64,000 nt of DNA from positions 310,001-374,000 of the forward strand of contig CBDDFV010000012.1 of assembly GCA_965227335.1 (NCBI GenBank), in the 5' to 3' direction. The position numbers and the translations under genes were made by a program. This stretch comes from CBDDFV01 sp965227335. GTDB taxonomy: Bacteria; Planctomycetota; Phycisphaerae; Phycisphaerales; SM1A02. Positions 7,140 to 16,160 of the stretch are shown here, in pieces (position 1 is the first letter of the stretch; each line of letters begins with the position of its first letter). The notes under the pieces are model-generated. The model was given only the letters and a program-made list of their open reading frames with translations. It made no database searches and had not been told where the DNA came from.

Positions 7140-9492
7140 CCCGAAAACGGTGCTGGATCAACTGGACGAACTGAAGGGTCTCTCGGGTTCGGAGCGAGCC
7201 CACCAACTCAGGGCCCTGGACGCGAGCAACCCCGACCTGGCCAACGACTTGCGTCAGTTGCTCGATGTCTACGATGCTGGTCCGAACCGACCAACGTGGG
7301 CTGCGGCGGCGGTCTGGCTGGATCCCGATGGCGCCTCGTTGCTCACCGGAGCAACGCTGGCGGGGTACACGATCGGCGAGGTGATCGGCCGCGGCGGAAT
7401 GGGCGTCGTTTATGAGGCGACGCAACAGACGCCAAGCCGAACAGTCGCGATCAAAGTGGTCCGGCGCAGTCAGGGAGCGACCGATCAGGCGGAACGGCGG
7501 TTAGCTGAAGAAGCGGAGCTGTTGGGCCGACTGAGCCATCCGAATGTGGCGCAGGTGTTCGCTGCCGGGGCCGCGACGGTTGCTGGCGAGCGCATCTTCT
7601 ACATCGTGATGGAGTTGATCTACGGTCGCCTGATGGTCGACGCGATTGGTGAAGACCGGCCGTCATTGAGGGACCGACTGGAGTGGTTCAAGGCGGTTTG
7701 TGCAGGTGTGCAGCATGCACACTCACGGGAGATCGTTCACCTTGATCTGAAACCTGCCAACGTCATGATCAGCGACGAAGGCATCACAAAGGTCCTGGAC
7801 TTCGGTATCGCCAGAGTGGTGGATCGTCCCGCAGGGGCGGCGGCGTACGCCGAGGGGACGTGGCTTTACATGAGCCCCGAACAGACGCGTGAGGGCCAGG
7901 CGCCAAGTCCCGATGCTCGCATGGACGTCTACTCCCTTGGCGTGTTGCTGCTTGACCTGATCGCTGGAGCCCCCGCGGCATGGCCCGGTCAAACCTCGCT
8001 CGACTTGGCGATGTCGAATTCGAGCGGTCGTGACGTCGCACTTCGTCGGCTTGAGCAACTGGAGGCCGATGATGATCTCAAGGCCATCGTCGGCACGTGC
8101 CTGCGTGAGGATCCCGGCGAGCGGTACGAGACGGCCGCCGCCCTCGCCGCCGATGTCGCGGCGTATCTTGAGGTCCGCCCTCTTGCCGTCCGGGAACGGA
8201 CGGCGGGGTATGTTGTGAGCAAGTTCGCCAGGCGTCATCCGGCGGCGGTCGGACTCTCGAGTGTCCTGCTCGTGACGATCCTCTCGGCCATGCTCGTCGG
8301 CTCCGTCTTGCTGGTTCGCACGACGCGAGCGGAGACGACAGCGCGGCAGAAGCAGGATCAGTTGCAGAGTGCGTTCTCGTATGTCGGCGAGATCCTCGGG
8401 ATCCCAGATCCTGTCCTGGGCGAGGGGGCTGCTGATCGGGCGGTGATGCTGGATCGGGCGGCGGCCACGCTTGATGAGCGGTTCCGGGACGAGCCCGAGG
8501 CTCGGGCCGGCTTTGCGTTGACCCTGGGCTTGACGAATATCAATGCGGGGCGGCTGCCGGAGGCGGTCGATCTGCTTGAACAAGCAGCGGCGGATCTGGC
8601 AGCCAGCTACGGTTCCGACGACTTGAACACGCTGACCGCGCAACATCACCTTGCGGTCGCGATGACCCGGCAGGCCCGGTACGCCGAGGCTGAGGCGCTG
8701 CACCGCGATGTGCTGCGTCGCCGGCAGAAGCACCCTGAGATTCCGCCACGTGATCTGGGCGACTCGTGCACGAATCTCGCGGTGGCAGTGCTGAATCTGG
8801 GCGACATTCCGGAGGGTACTGATCTTGTTGAGCAAGCGATTGCGCATTACGCCCGGGATCCCCTCACCGATCCTCGCGATCCGATCATGGCGAGATTGAC
8901 GCTCGCGTCACTTCGACAGATGACGCATGAGCTTGACAAGGCGCTCATCGAACTGCGCGAGGTCGAGCAGGGCTTTGCGGCGCTATCAGGCCCGGAGCAC
9001 CCGGACACGCTGCAGGCTCGCGCGAATATCGGCGCGATTCTGACGTCGATGGGCAATTTCGACGAGGCGGTCCGTGAGTTCGAGGCTGTTGTGCCGCCGA
9101 TGACGCGATCACTCGGCGCGGGCCACCATCTGACGGTCACGACGCAGGCCAATCTCGCCCGGGCGCTCACGCTCGCCGGCGATGTCGATGCGGCCGTCGC
9201 CATCGCACTGGAGTGTCTCGCGGTGGCCGAACGAGAGCAGGTCGTCGGCGTTGCCGTCTGTCAGGCATCCCGGGTTCTGGGACTTGCCTTGCAGCAGAAG
9301 GGTGAGTTGGAGACCGCCTACACCAGGCTCTCGTTCGCGTACGAGTGCTTTCCTGAGGGTCATCCAGTGCGAGTCACGCTTGTGCCGTCCTTGCTCAACA
9401 TCGCCGAAGCGCTCGAGTGGACTGAGGCGGAGACGCGGTGGCGTGACACGCTGGAGACGCTTCGACCTCCGGCGGCCGATCGTTCATCGTGA
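7129..9492 (+). CDS. Transmembrane Ser/Thr protein kinase with extracytoplasmic TPR repeats
   Basis: 787 residues. The kinase domain spans about 80-350: glycine loop GRGGMG (87-92), AIK lysine 109, catalytic loop HLDLKPAN (204-211), DFG (224-226) and SPEQ in place of APE. The usual Arg of HRD is Leu, which makes it a non-RD kinase. One membrane span lies at about 372-394 (GLSSVLLVTILSAMLVGSVL), preceded by a basic stretch. After it come several TPR-like units to the end (for example LGLTNINAGRLPEAVDLLEQ and ADAMTRQAR-like repeats), probably on the far side of the membrane. It overlaps the ECF sigma gene, its likely partner. Confidence 0.92.
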   Translation: MATDPKTVLDQLDELKGLSGSERAHQLRALDASNPDLANDLRQLLDVYDAGPNRPTWAAAAVWLDPDGASLLTGATLAGYTIGEVIGRGGMGVVYEATQQTPSRTVAIKVVRRSQGATDQAERRLAEEAELLGRLSHPNVAQVFAAGAATVAGERIFYIVMELIYGRLMVDAIGEDRPSLRDRLEWFKAVCAGVQHAHSREIVHLDLKPANVMISDEGITKVLDFGIARVVDRPAGAAAYAEGTWLYMSPEQTREGQAPSPDARMDVYSLGVLLLDLIAGAPAAWPGQTSLDLAMSNSSGRDVALRRLEQLEADDDLKAIVGTCLREDPGERYETAAALAADVAAYLEVRPLAVRERTAGYVVSKFARRHPAAVGLSSVLLVTILSAMLVGSVLLVRTTRAETTARQKQDQLQSAFSYVGEILGIPDPVLGEGAADRAVMLDRAAATLDERFRDEPEARAGFALTLGLTNINAGRLPEAVDLLEQAAADLAASYGSDDLNTLTAQHHLAVAMTRQARYAEAEALHRDVLRRRQKHPEIPPRDLGDSCTNLAVAVLNLGDIPEGTDLVEQAIAHYARDPLTDPRDPIMARLTLASLRQMTHELDKALIELREVEQGFAALSGPEHPDTLQARANIGAILTSMGNFDEAVREFEAVVPPMTRSLGAGHHLTVTTQANLARALTLAGDVDAAVAIALECLAVAEREQVVGVAVCQASRVLGLALQQKGELETAYTRLSFAYECFPEGHPVRVTLVPSLLNIAEALEWTEAETRWRDTLETLRPPAADRSS

Positions 9493-9655
9493 TTCCTCTG
9501 CGATGGATCGTGGGTCCGGGGAGAGATCGGGTTCAATGCGTTTCACGAGGCACTTGTGGGGACTGTGGATCTTCGCGGCCATATGCTTTGCCATTTGTGA
9601 GCGAATCCGCGATGCAGATCAGGGACGACCCGCGAATCACCGCCCACTTCCCTTC

Positions 9656-9700
9656 ATGGCCTTAATCCAGATGGCCTTGATCCAGATGACTTTGATCCAG
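9656..9700 (+). repeat. Three tandem 15-base repeats
   Basis: Units ATGGCCTTAATCCAG, ATGGCCTTGATCCAG and ATGACTTTGATCCAG follow directly. They could be coding (MALIQ) or a protein-binding array. No second copy is seen in the window. Confidence 0.8.
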
Positions 9701-9983
9701 CCAGACCTGCCGCATTCGGCGGTAGGAGTCCTGAGGTTGCTGAAGGTGGGGATTGATGTTCAACTTGGGCCAAGAGAGAAAGGGGCCGTCCGCAGTCATG
9801 GCGGACGACCGGTGCAGACTCGGTGGAAGGAGGCGACGGTATAGGGGGCGCGGGCAGTGGGTTTCCACCGCAGCGGCTGGGAGGGCGCACGATTGGTCGG
9901 GGTGACCCACGGACATCGCCGGCAAGAAATCACTTGCATTGGCAGATCGAGGTGTGTTATTCGTGACGAACTTTGACGGGGTA

Positions 9984-10085
9984 TTACCACCTTGTATAGC
10001 ACTCGACCGCTCTGGTCGGGTGGCGACGCGATGTCCAAGGAGACTCTCCCAAAACCGTCGCGCCCTGCGCTATACGGGGTGGTAA
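9984..10085. repeat. Imperfect 17-base inverted repeat upstream of an XRE gene
   Basis: TTACCACCTTGTATAGC (9984-10000) faces GCTATACGGGGTGGTAA (10069-10085), with two mismatches and a 68-base spacer. It lies 30-130 bases before the regulator at 10116. It may be a pair of operator half-sites or the border of a lost insertion. Confidence 0.6.
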
Positions 10086-10115
10086 ACGCCCGGCCACCAG
10101 CGAATCCGGGGATCG

Positions 10116-10511
10116 ATGAAAGCGTACGACCTATCCGACAGACCACCGCACCGAGCGATCAACGATCGGATTGCCCGGCGCCTGCATGAGCAGAGAACGG
10201 CCAAGTCGGCATGCTTCTGGCGGCTGGCCGAGTTGATGTCAATCGCTCCTCAGCACCTCCATGAGTTCGAGCACGGCCTGGCGATGATCCCCGCTTCCTG
10301 TGTGCAGATGGCGTCGCAGTTGCTTCGCGTTCCGCCGGCGGAGTTCTTTGGACCTCGCAGTTCGATCACGCTCCTGGGGATGGCTGATCCGGAGTTGGAT
10401 CGTGCGGCGCGAGCGTTGCTGGCGTTGCCTCCAGAACATCGGGCGGGGGCCATCAGGGCGCTCGAAGAAGTGGTCACCATGCTCTTCCCGGGACACACGG
10501 CGTCGGAGTAG
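10116..10511 (+). CDS. XRE-family helix-turn-helix regulator
   Basis: 131 residues. The N-terminal 70 residues fit a Cro/CI HTH: INDRIARRLHEQRTAK, a turn region around FWRLAELMSIAPQHLHEFEH, and IPASCVQMASQLLRVPPAEF. The C-terminal half (LDRAARALLALPPEHRAGAI) is helical and may dimerise. The long inverted repeat just upstream could be its operator. It is the first regulator on the left side of the first integrated region. Its target is unknown. Confidence 0.7.
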   Translation: MKAYDLSDRPPHRAINDRIARRLHEQRTAKSACFWRLAELMSIAPQHLHEFEHGLAMIPASCVQMASQLLRVPPAEFFGPRSSITLLGMADPELDRAARALLALPPEHRAGAIRALEEVVTMLFPGHTASE

Positions 10512-10737
10512 TGGCCCGTCGGACACGGGGCTGACAATCTTTGCCGCCAACGCACCAACTCGCCCCCACGAATCAGAAAAAGAGCCGACTCAACACCAGA
10601 GGCGGAGCCGGCCCTTCCGGGGGTAAGGTCACACTCCAGCATGCCTCGATTATCGCAGTCTGCAAGGGGCCGCAGCAGGTCGTTCTCACAAGCGGTACTG
10701 ATGAGAACCACCCATGAGACTCGTCCTCGCCGCTCCG

Positions 10738-11751
10738 TCAGCGTCGCTGGGGCTCGTTGTCACCGGAATCCGACTCGGGCGGGCCGTCCTCATCGCGCGG
10801 GTTCTCCAACTCGAAAAGGGGATCGCTCGCGATATCGGGGGGCGGCGTCAGCGCCTCCTCAGGCGGACCGTGCTCGTCTTCGGGCATGTCTGTGTTGTCC
10901 TCGTCCGATGTCTCCGCCTCGATGTCGGGCGTTGCCTCGGACGTCTCAGATTCACGATGGTCATCGTGCTCCTGCGGTTCCTCATTCGGACCCGCATCGA
11001 CCTCAGACGGCAGGACTTCGGCCGGAGCCTCCTCGGCGTCACCCAGCGTGCGCGGGATCCTCGCCTCGATGGCTCGTCGTTGATCGTTACTGAGCCGTTG
11101 AACGCCGGGAACCATGAAGCCCTTGGTTTCGGTCGGCGGTTCACCGCGAAGCGCATCCGCGCAGTGCTCCTGTTCGATCTGGGCGTCGGCTGAGTCGAGC
11201 GCTTGCTTGTAGACGACTCGCGTCATGGCGTTGTACTGCAGGAACATGATGAGAGCTCCAGCCATGATGAACGAGCCGAGCTCGACCCACCAATGCCAGA
11301 TGATGAAGCCTAGGACAAAGAGCACCAACGGCTCGCAGGCATAGGCTCGATATCCGAGCTTGCGGACGAATCGATCGGGGGTGACATAGAGCAGCCACGG
11401 CAGACCCGGCGAACGGGAGTGCCATCGGATCCCCTTTCGCCGGCGGTAGACAGCCCACGCCCAATGGCAAACGACCAGAAAGATCATGAACTTGATGATC
11501 GTGAGCGGGACCCACGTGTGGAACGCCAACTGCCAAGCGGCGGTGATCGCAGCACAACTCAACAGGACTTTTCCGGCGGTGAAGTGCCGCTCGCCGAAGT
11601 TGTAGTGCAGGATCAGCTCGAACGGTAGGGTGAGCTGGCTCATGATTGCGATGCTGATGCGAGTCGCGGCAAGAGACGTCTGTCCCCAGAACTTGAGATC
11701 ATCGATGATCTCGTCGGAGAACTGATTGGCGCCGGGCGTCAGGAGTGACAT
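10738..11751 (-). CDS. Membrane protein with long acidic C-terminal tail, downstream of the T4CP-like gene
   Basis: 337 residues from the ATG at 11751, 11 bases after the stop of the upstream ATPase gene; longer frames would overlap that gene. Three to five membrane segments lie in the first 190 residues (LLSCAAITAAWQLAFHTWV, IIKFMIFLVVCHWAWAVY, EPLVLFVLGFIIWHWWV, FIMAGALIMFLQYNAM). The last 110 residues are rich in Asp, Glu and Pro, so probably disordered. The pairing with a coupling-protein ATPase recalls the separate membrane-anchor subunits of some conjugation systems, but no homologue is recognised. Confidence 0.75.
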   Translation of the reverse strand: MSLLTPGANQFSDEIIDDLKFWGQTSLAATRISIAIMSQLTLPFELILHYNFGERHFTAGKVLLSCAAITAAWQLAFHTWVPLTIIKFMIFLVVCHWAWAVYRRRKGIRWHSRSPGLPWLLYVTPDRFVRKLGYRAYACEPLVLFVLGFIIWHWWVELGSFIMAGALIMFLQYNAMTRVVYKQALDSADAQIEQEHCADALRGEPPTETKGFMVPGVQRLSNDQRRAIEARIPRTLGDAEEAPAEVLPSEVDAGPNEEPQEHDDHRESETSEATPDIEAETSDEDNTDMPEDEHGPPEEALTPPPDIASDPLFELENPRDEDGPPESDSGDNEPQRR

Positions 11752-11762
11752 GGGAGCGGTCC

Positions 11763-13178
11763 TCAGGAGAGCTGGGAGAACATGACCTTGGCCGTAGGCA
11801 GACCGCTGGACAGGGGCTTGCCGGCCTTGAAGAAAATGGCGTCGACAATGAAGTCGTTCAGGGGACCGCCGCACCGCAGGCTGCCGAACTCCTTGGCCAG
11901 CACGCGTGAATCAAGCGATTGGCTGGCGCCGACGCTGATCCTGGACCGGTTCTTCTCGTCCTGGCTGTTGTTCGAGTTGGCGCGGGTCTGCCAGTCTTTC
12001 GCGATCAGCTTCTCGGCCCAGTCATTGGTGGGCCCGTCATTGGCGTGAAAGATCTTCGTGCGGAGCGACGCAAGGATGCTCTCCGTGGCGGCGTTGTTGT
12101 TGCCGAGGGCGTTCTGGTAGTTCGAGATGTTCTGGGTGAGGTACACCGTCGCGGCCAGCTTGTTGCGGGCCGTGGACTGGAAGTCAACGTCCTTCTTGGT
12201 GATGAAGAACTGGGCTTCGTCGGCCCACAGGAAGATCGGCCTCAGGTTCGACCCCGTCCGGCGTTCGGCGGCCCGTTGCCAGATGTACTTCCAGAGCAAC
12301 TGGGCGTACCGGCCGACCGTGTAGTAGGTCTTCAGCGGCAGATCAATGACGATGATCCTGCCGTCGTGTGTGTCTTCGGGCGTGATCGTGGTGTCGGTAC
12401 AGAAGAGCTCGTACATCTCGCCGCGGAGAAAGTAGTCCGCCATCCCCGTGAACATGGCGATGATGATGGAGCGGGTCTTCTCGGCGATCTCCGGGAACTC
12501 CTGGTAGAAGTACCTGGCGGCCTTATCGAAGTCACGGCCGTTGGCGGCGGCCTGATCTCCGGCTTCGATCATCCGAAAGCAGAACGAAGTGTCGCGCCAC
12601 GTGTCGTCGGAAAAATCGGCCCTCGAACGGGGGGCGGATTCGACGACCCTCGCGATCGCCTCGAGCGAGACGCTGCCGGCGCCGCCGATGACAAGATCGA
12701 TCGCATCTCGCATGAGCTGCTGCAGGGCGTTGGTCCAGAACTCGTCGTTGGCCCGCTGGTTGGAGGCGTTGGTCGCGTCCAGGACCTCTTGGAAAAGGTT
12801 GATGAGATTCTGGGTCAGCCCGATGCCAGGCGCCGCCTGAAACTCATAGTCCATAAAGTTGAAGCGATAGGGACCCCCGGGCGTGAAGATCAGCGGCGGC
12901 TCCCGATTGACCTCGCGGCAGTATCGCTCCCAGGTCTCGCGTTCCTCGGGCTTGGCGGTCAGGACGAGGCCGCCGAAGCCCGCACGCAGCATCGCCTTGG
13001 CCAGGTACTGGCCGCTTCCACTGGACTTGCCGGATCCGGTCGAACCGAAGATCTGCGTTCCTTCGCACGCATCGCCGATCGTCCAGAAGTCTCGCTTCGA
13101 GATCTGCATGAGCGGTTGGCTCAGCGTGTCGGTCTCGGCAGGCCGCCGCCCTCGTCGTATTCGCTTGATCAGCCCCAT
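11763..13178 (-). CDS. Type IV coupling protein-like ATPase (TraD/TraG/VirD4 group)
   Basis: 471 residues. Walker A is GSTGSGKS at 45-52 and Walker B is IFLWADEAQFF at about 315-325, followed by the T4CP-typical LAATVYLTQNISNYQNALG with its conserved Gln. The N-terminus has no membrane segment, so the anchor may be the product of the following gene at 10738. Coupling proteins hand relaxase-bound DNA to the transfer channel. The relaxase at 36487 is the only candidate partner in the window. No VirB4-type transfer ATPase or other mating-pair genes are seen. Confidence 0.88.
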   Translation of the reverse strand: MGLIKRIRRGRRPAETDTLSQPLMQISKRDFWTIGDACEGTQIFGSTGSGKSSGSGQYLAKAMLRAGFGGLVLTAKPEERETWERYCREVNREPPLIFTPGGPYRFNFMDYEFQAAPGIGLTQNLINLFQEVLDATNASNQRANDEFWTNALQQLMRDAIDLVIGGAGSVSLEAIARVVESAPRSRADFSDDTWRDTSFCFRMIEAGDQAAANGRDFDKAARYFYQEFPEIAEKTRSIIIAMFTGMADYFLRGEMYELFCTDTTITPEDTHDGRIIVIDLPLKTYYTVGRYAQLLWKYIWQRAAERRTGSNLRPIFLWADEAQFFITKKDVDFQSTARNKLAATVYLTQNISNYQNALGNNNAATESILASLRTKIFHANDGPTNDWAEKLIAKDWQTRANSNNSQDEKNRSRISVGASQSLDSRVLAKEFGSLRCGGPLNDFIVDAIFFKAGKPLSSGLPTAKVMFSQLS

Positions 13179-13435
13179 CGTTCATTCCTCTCGCGACAGA
13201 CTCGGCGTGTCGTCCGGATGACGTCATCGCTCATGGGTCGTATGCGAGAGTTCTGAGGGCGCCCGGCGCCGAAATCCCGAGAAACCGCGTGGGAATCCGC
13301 GACAGCATGCGTCGGTGTGGAGGGGCCGGCCTGTGAAGGTACCAGCGTACCGCAACGGCATCACTCGGCGCAAGACGTGTGACCAGGTTGTCCACAGGAC
13401 GTGCATTCCCCGGCCAAGTGCGCTTCTCTATTCTC

Positions 13436-13945
13436 ATGAAACTCGCACGCTTCCTGATCGCTCACCAGATGACGCCCGCCGCCTTCGCGCGGTTGATTGG
13501 CGTCACCCGCAATGCGGTGCACCGGTACGTGCGGGGTGAGCGGATGCCCGCGCCCGAGGTCATGGAGCGGATCGTGCAGGTGACCGAGGGAGCGGTGACC
13601 CCCAACGACTTCTACGACATCGCCCTCGATGCCGGTGCGGTCGCGGAGTTCCCATGGTCCCGCACGCCACAGGAACTCGATCCCTTCGAGGGTCTCGAGC
13701 GGATCATGGCCCGGCATCGCGTCAGTCGGCCCGTCGCCTATGCCATGTACGTCCTCGGCGGCCGGATCCGGCCGATTGGTCCGGAGCGATTCCTGATCGA
13801 TGGTCGCCAGGGCGACGTTCGCGCCCTCATTCGGCGGGCGAACGACGCCCTGGCCGCCCAGCATCGCCCGCTGATCGCGTACCCGGGGGTCTTTGATCCG
13901 GATCGAGATCCACAGGGTCGAGCGGCCGTTCGCCTGACAGACTAA
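13436..13945 (+). CDS. Cro/XRE-like helix-turn-helix protein
   Basis: 169 residues from the ATG at 13436; the frame also extends 19 codons upstream without a ribosome site. Residues 1-45 form a compact HTH (FLIAHQMTPAAFARLIGVTR, then NAVHRYVRGERMPAPEVMER) followed by VTEGAVTPNDFYDIAL, the usual Cro-like arrangement. The C-terminal half has no recognised domain. It is divergent from the T4CP-like gene (13178, leftward) and precedes two overlapping small genes, so it could control either set. Confidence 0.8.
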   Translation: MKLARFLIAHQMTPAAFARLIGVTRNAVHRYVRGERMPAPEVMERIVQVTEGAVTPNDFYDIALDAGAVAEFPWSRTPQELDPFEGLERIMARHRVSRPVAYAMYVLGGRIRPIGPERFLIDGRQGDVRALIRRANDALAAQHRPLIAYPGVFDPDRDPQGRAAVRLTD

Positions 13946-13984
13946 ATCACCCAGCAACACTCGAACCACGGAAAGGAGTCCGCC

Positions 13985-14278
13985 ATGAGTGAAGACGAAC
14001 CCAAGAACAACCAACCCCCCTTTGCTGAGATCCGTCTCGGCAAGATCAAGGCCGCCATCTGGCGGAGTGAGGGACAGTATGGGCCCCAGTACCGCGTCAG
14101 TCTCAGCAAGTCGTTTCGCACGGCGGATGGATGGCGGACGGTGACCAGCTTTCAGCCGGGCGATTTGCCGTTCCTCAGGAAGGCGATCGACATGGCCCAC
14201 GATCGTGTTCTTCTCAGTCAATCAGAAGAGCGGGAAGTGGAGCCTGCGGTCAACGACGGCGGCCGCGACGACCGATGA
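13985..14278 (+). CDS. Small element-encoded protein, paralogue of 35664
   Basis: 97 residues after AAAGGAGTCC. The core RLGKIKAAIWRSEGQYGPQY, then WRTVTSFQPGDLPFLRKAID and MAHDRV, aligns with the minus-strand gene at 35664 (RLGAVRAAVWHS; FNAREMCQLSKVIDLALHRM). I recognise this as a small family common in planctomycete mobile elements but know no function. It ends in an ATGA overlap with the next gene. Paralogues on both elements suggest common ancestry. Confidence 0.75.
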   Translation: MSEDEPKNNQPPFAEIRLGKIKAAIWRSEGQYGPQYRVSLSKSFRTADGWRTVTSFQPGDLPFLRKAIDMAHDRVLLSQSEEREVEPAVNDGGRDDR

Positions 14279-14673
14279 CCGGGGCTGCTACGCTCTTGCG
14301 ACCGATTCACCTGGGGCTTGCCCTACGCAGCCTCGGGCGGGTGATCGATGACCTGGAGTACGCCTTCTTCGATCTCGATCTGGCCGACGCCACGACGCGC
14401 AGGCAGTGCATGGGGCGGATTCGCGATGGCTGGTACGCCGTCGATGCGGCATTCCACCGGGGGTTCCGGGTTGTGGTGCCGCCGCCCCGGACGCCCCCCA
14501 CGTGGCGGCGGAAGTCCGGGGGCGCCGCGCTCATCGAGGATCTGCGGTCCAATCATGAGTTGGCGATGGTCGCCCTCAAGCGGCATCAATTCGACAAGTT
14601 CGGGGCGTCCATGATGCGATGTCGGTACGCGTTGACCGCGTTCCATGACTGGCTGCAGCAGACAGAGATGTGA
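14275..14673 (+). CDS. Small helical protein of unknown function
   Basis: 132 residues. The start codon overlaps the stop of the previous gene (ATGA), so translation is coupled. The sequence is mostly helical (LGLALRSLGRVIDDLEYAFF, IEDLRSNHELAMVALKRHQF) with a short Pro/Arg loop in the middle. No motif or signal peptide is visible. Confidence 0.7.
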   Translation: MTGAATLLRPIHLGLALRSLGRVIDDLEYAFFDLDLADATTRRQCMGRIRDGWYAVDAAFHRGFRVVVPPPRTPPTWRRKSGGAALIEDLRSNHELAMVALKRHQFDKFGASMMRCRYALTAFHDWLQQTEM

Positions 14674-14760
14674 TGTGTATGGCCGAGTTGACGCCGATGG
14701 TCGCGTTCGGTCAACTCTGAGCGGATCGAGACGCCGGACCGAAGCTCAGGGGCACTTTGA

Positions 14761-15219
14761 ATGGCCAAAGACACATCATCGCGACTTGGTAATCCACTTC
14801 TCGTCCAGGTGCTGGCGTGGGGAACGGCGGCGCTGTTCGCCGTGGCGGGCTATTACCTGCAGCCAAAGAACACGCATTTGACCGTCGTTCAAGACGGCAA
14901 GGTCTACGACATTGATCTGATCAGCGTTCGCACGCCCACAGGCTATATCGAGACTGCGGGGACATTGCCCGGACAAACAACGCCCGTTCTGAAACAGATC
15001 GTGGGGATCGCGCCGCTTGCGAAGGGGCGCGGCGGGAGTCTCATTGCCTTTGCACTTTGGGGCGTGGTCATTTGGTGGATTGCTGTCGCCGTTGTCGCCG
15101 GACGTCGCGGCCCGAATCGATCGTTCCTGGATCGGGTCGGCTTGCACTATGCGTTGCTTGTGGGGTCGTTCTTCCTCTGGTTGATCGCCGACATCGTCGA
15201 CCTGCTCGGTTGGCCGTGA
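14761..15219 (+). CDS. Inner-membrane protein, three predicted spans
   Basis: 152 residues. Spans lie at about 15-33 (VQVLAWGTAALFAVAGYYL), 93-112 (LIAFALWGVVIWWIAVAVV) and 129-150 (YALLVGSFFLWLIADIVDLL). A beta-rich loop (HLTVVQDGKVYDIDLISV) sits between spans 1 and 2, probably outside. No ribosome site is obvious, but codon use and hydrophobic pattern support a real gene. Function is unknown. Confidence 0.7.
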   Translation: MAKDTSSRLGNPLLVQVLAWGTAALFAVAGYYLQPKNTHLTVVQDGKVYDIDLISVRTPTGYIETAGTLPGQTTPVLKQIVGIAPLAKGRGGSLIAFALWGVVIWWIAVAVVAGRRGPNRSFLDRVGLHYALLVGSFFLWLIADIVDLLGWP

Positions 15220-15576
15220 TCCGTCTTGGCGGCCCCACAACTGACTGCACGGAGTCGTCGCAGTCGATGCGACGGGCCCACTTGAACACCAGAAGTCAGT
15301 GGTTGGCAAGAACTGTGAATTTCATGTCGGGTGAGGAGGCGCCGTTCACCTCGATCCGGCCTGAGAATCTTCGGCTCGTGGACGCGTGGTCCTCCAGAAG
15401 CTGCTGCTCCGGATGATCGGATGTCACATGCCGACTGCACAGTTGCATCGATTCTGTTCCGCACACATGCGAGTAGAAATCTTTCCGAAATCTCCCTGAG
15501 ATTACCGCACCAGATACGTATGTAATGCGAGGAGACACGCACGTTTCCTTCTGGAACACACTGCTGAGGGGTCATC
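15220..15576. other. 357-base intergenic region
   Basis: Small frames on both strands lack ribosome sites. The end of a minus frame (about 15296-15330) reads MKFTVLANH, resembling MKFAVLAS in the gene at 19546, so a decayed relative is possible but unproved. GAGGAG at 15529 could be a ribosome site for a very short frame. Promoters for the lipoprotein gene at 15577 should lie here. Confidence 0.35.
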
Positions 15577-15921
15577 ATGCCTTACTTGAACCGAACATGC
15601 CTGGCGGCTGCTGTTGTGATCACCTTCGCCGTCTGCGCGGTGGGATGTCAACACTCAAGGACAACTACTTTGGAGACCGCGGCCTCGCCAGCCCATACGA
15701 TCCAGGTTGCAGAAATGACCGATACGAGTCGCCGAGGGCAGATTGCGAGTTGGTACCGCGAACATGGCAATGCGCAAGTACTCTCAAATTGGCTCGCGAA
15801 CAACGCCGATACCGTGCCCTCTTACAAGAGGGGCATGCCTTCAAGCCTGTGGCTCTTATCCGATGATACGCCGCTTGCTGACCTTGAACTCGTGTCCTCC
15901 TGCCTCTCCATTCTGGACTGA
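15577..15921 (+). CDS. Short lipoprotein, partial paralogue of 16157
   Basis: 114 residues with a type II signal peptide: hydrophobic AAAVVITFAVCAVGC, lipid-modified Cys at 24. The C-terminal 60 residues (QIASWYREHGNAQVLSNWLA, then SYKRGMPSSLWLLSDDTP) match the C-terminus of the lipoprotein encoded two genes downstream (QMRQWYRQTGNAARLDAWLN; SYQSGLPSSIWLLDDRTP). It is thus the same terminal domain on a short lipid anchor. It starts a likely three-gene operon (spacings 5 and -4 bases). The role is unknown; a partner or decoy of the longer protein is one option. Confidence 0.8.
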   Translation: MPYLNRTCLAAAVVITFAVCAVGCQHSRTTTLETAASPAHTIQVAEMTDTSRRGQIASWYREHGNAQVLSNWLANNADTVPSYKRGMPSSLWLLSDDTPLADLELVSSCLSILD

Positions 15922-15926
15922 CCCAC

Positions 15927-16160
15927 ATGAGCATCCGATGCTACGATATCAACGCGACCCAAGATAACCTAGAGGAGATCATCAATACGATTCGCGCTGA
16001 CCCCCAGTATCACTCGCACGAGATCACCGAAAATGATGATGGCTCGGTCACGATCACGGCATGCTTCAATCCCCCCGCCGCCGTTATCGAGTTGGAACCG
16101 TTCGTTCCAGGACTCTCGGACGAACCGACTCGCGCTACAGATCGGGCGTGCGAAGGATGA
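15927..16160 (+). CDS. Small soluble protein of unknown function
   Basis: 77 residues, starting five bases after the previous stop. Pattern SIRCYDINATQDNLEEIINT then DDGSVTITACF is compatible with a small alpha/beta fold. No signal peptide is visible. It ends in an ATGA overlap with the next lipoprotein gene, which argues that it is translated. Confidence 0.65.
   Translation: MSIRCYDINATQDNLEEIINTIRADPQYHSHEITENDDGSVTITACFNPPAAVIELEPFVPGLSDEPTRATDRACEG

Larger units (their letters stand above)
9493..10115 (+). other. 623-base region without a convincing gene
   Basis: A frame from an ATG at 9537 encodes about 100 residues with a hydrophobic start (WGLWIFAAICFAIC) and three MALIQ/MTLIQ repeats, but it lacks a ribosome site and has poor composition, so I do not call it. 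Two structured elements are listed separately: the 15-base repeats at 9656 and the inverted repeat at 9984 ahead of the XRE gene. Confidence 0.4.

Noticed and set aside
11919..13256. Long plus-strand frame of 445 codons opposite the coupling ATPase
   Set aside because: It lies entirely within the minus-strand T4CP-like gene, which has clear Walker motifs; the plus frame is Val/Gly/Asp-rich shadow sequence.
13955..13970. Short match to the T arm of tRNA-Ile (ACTCGAACCAC)
   Set aside because: Only about 11 bases match and the flanks do not continue the tRNA, so it is not a convincing second att copy.
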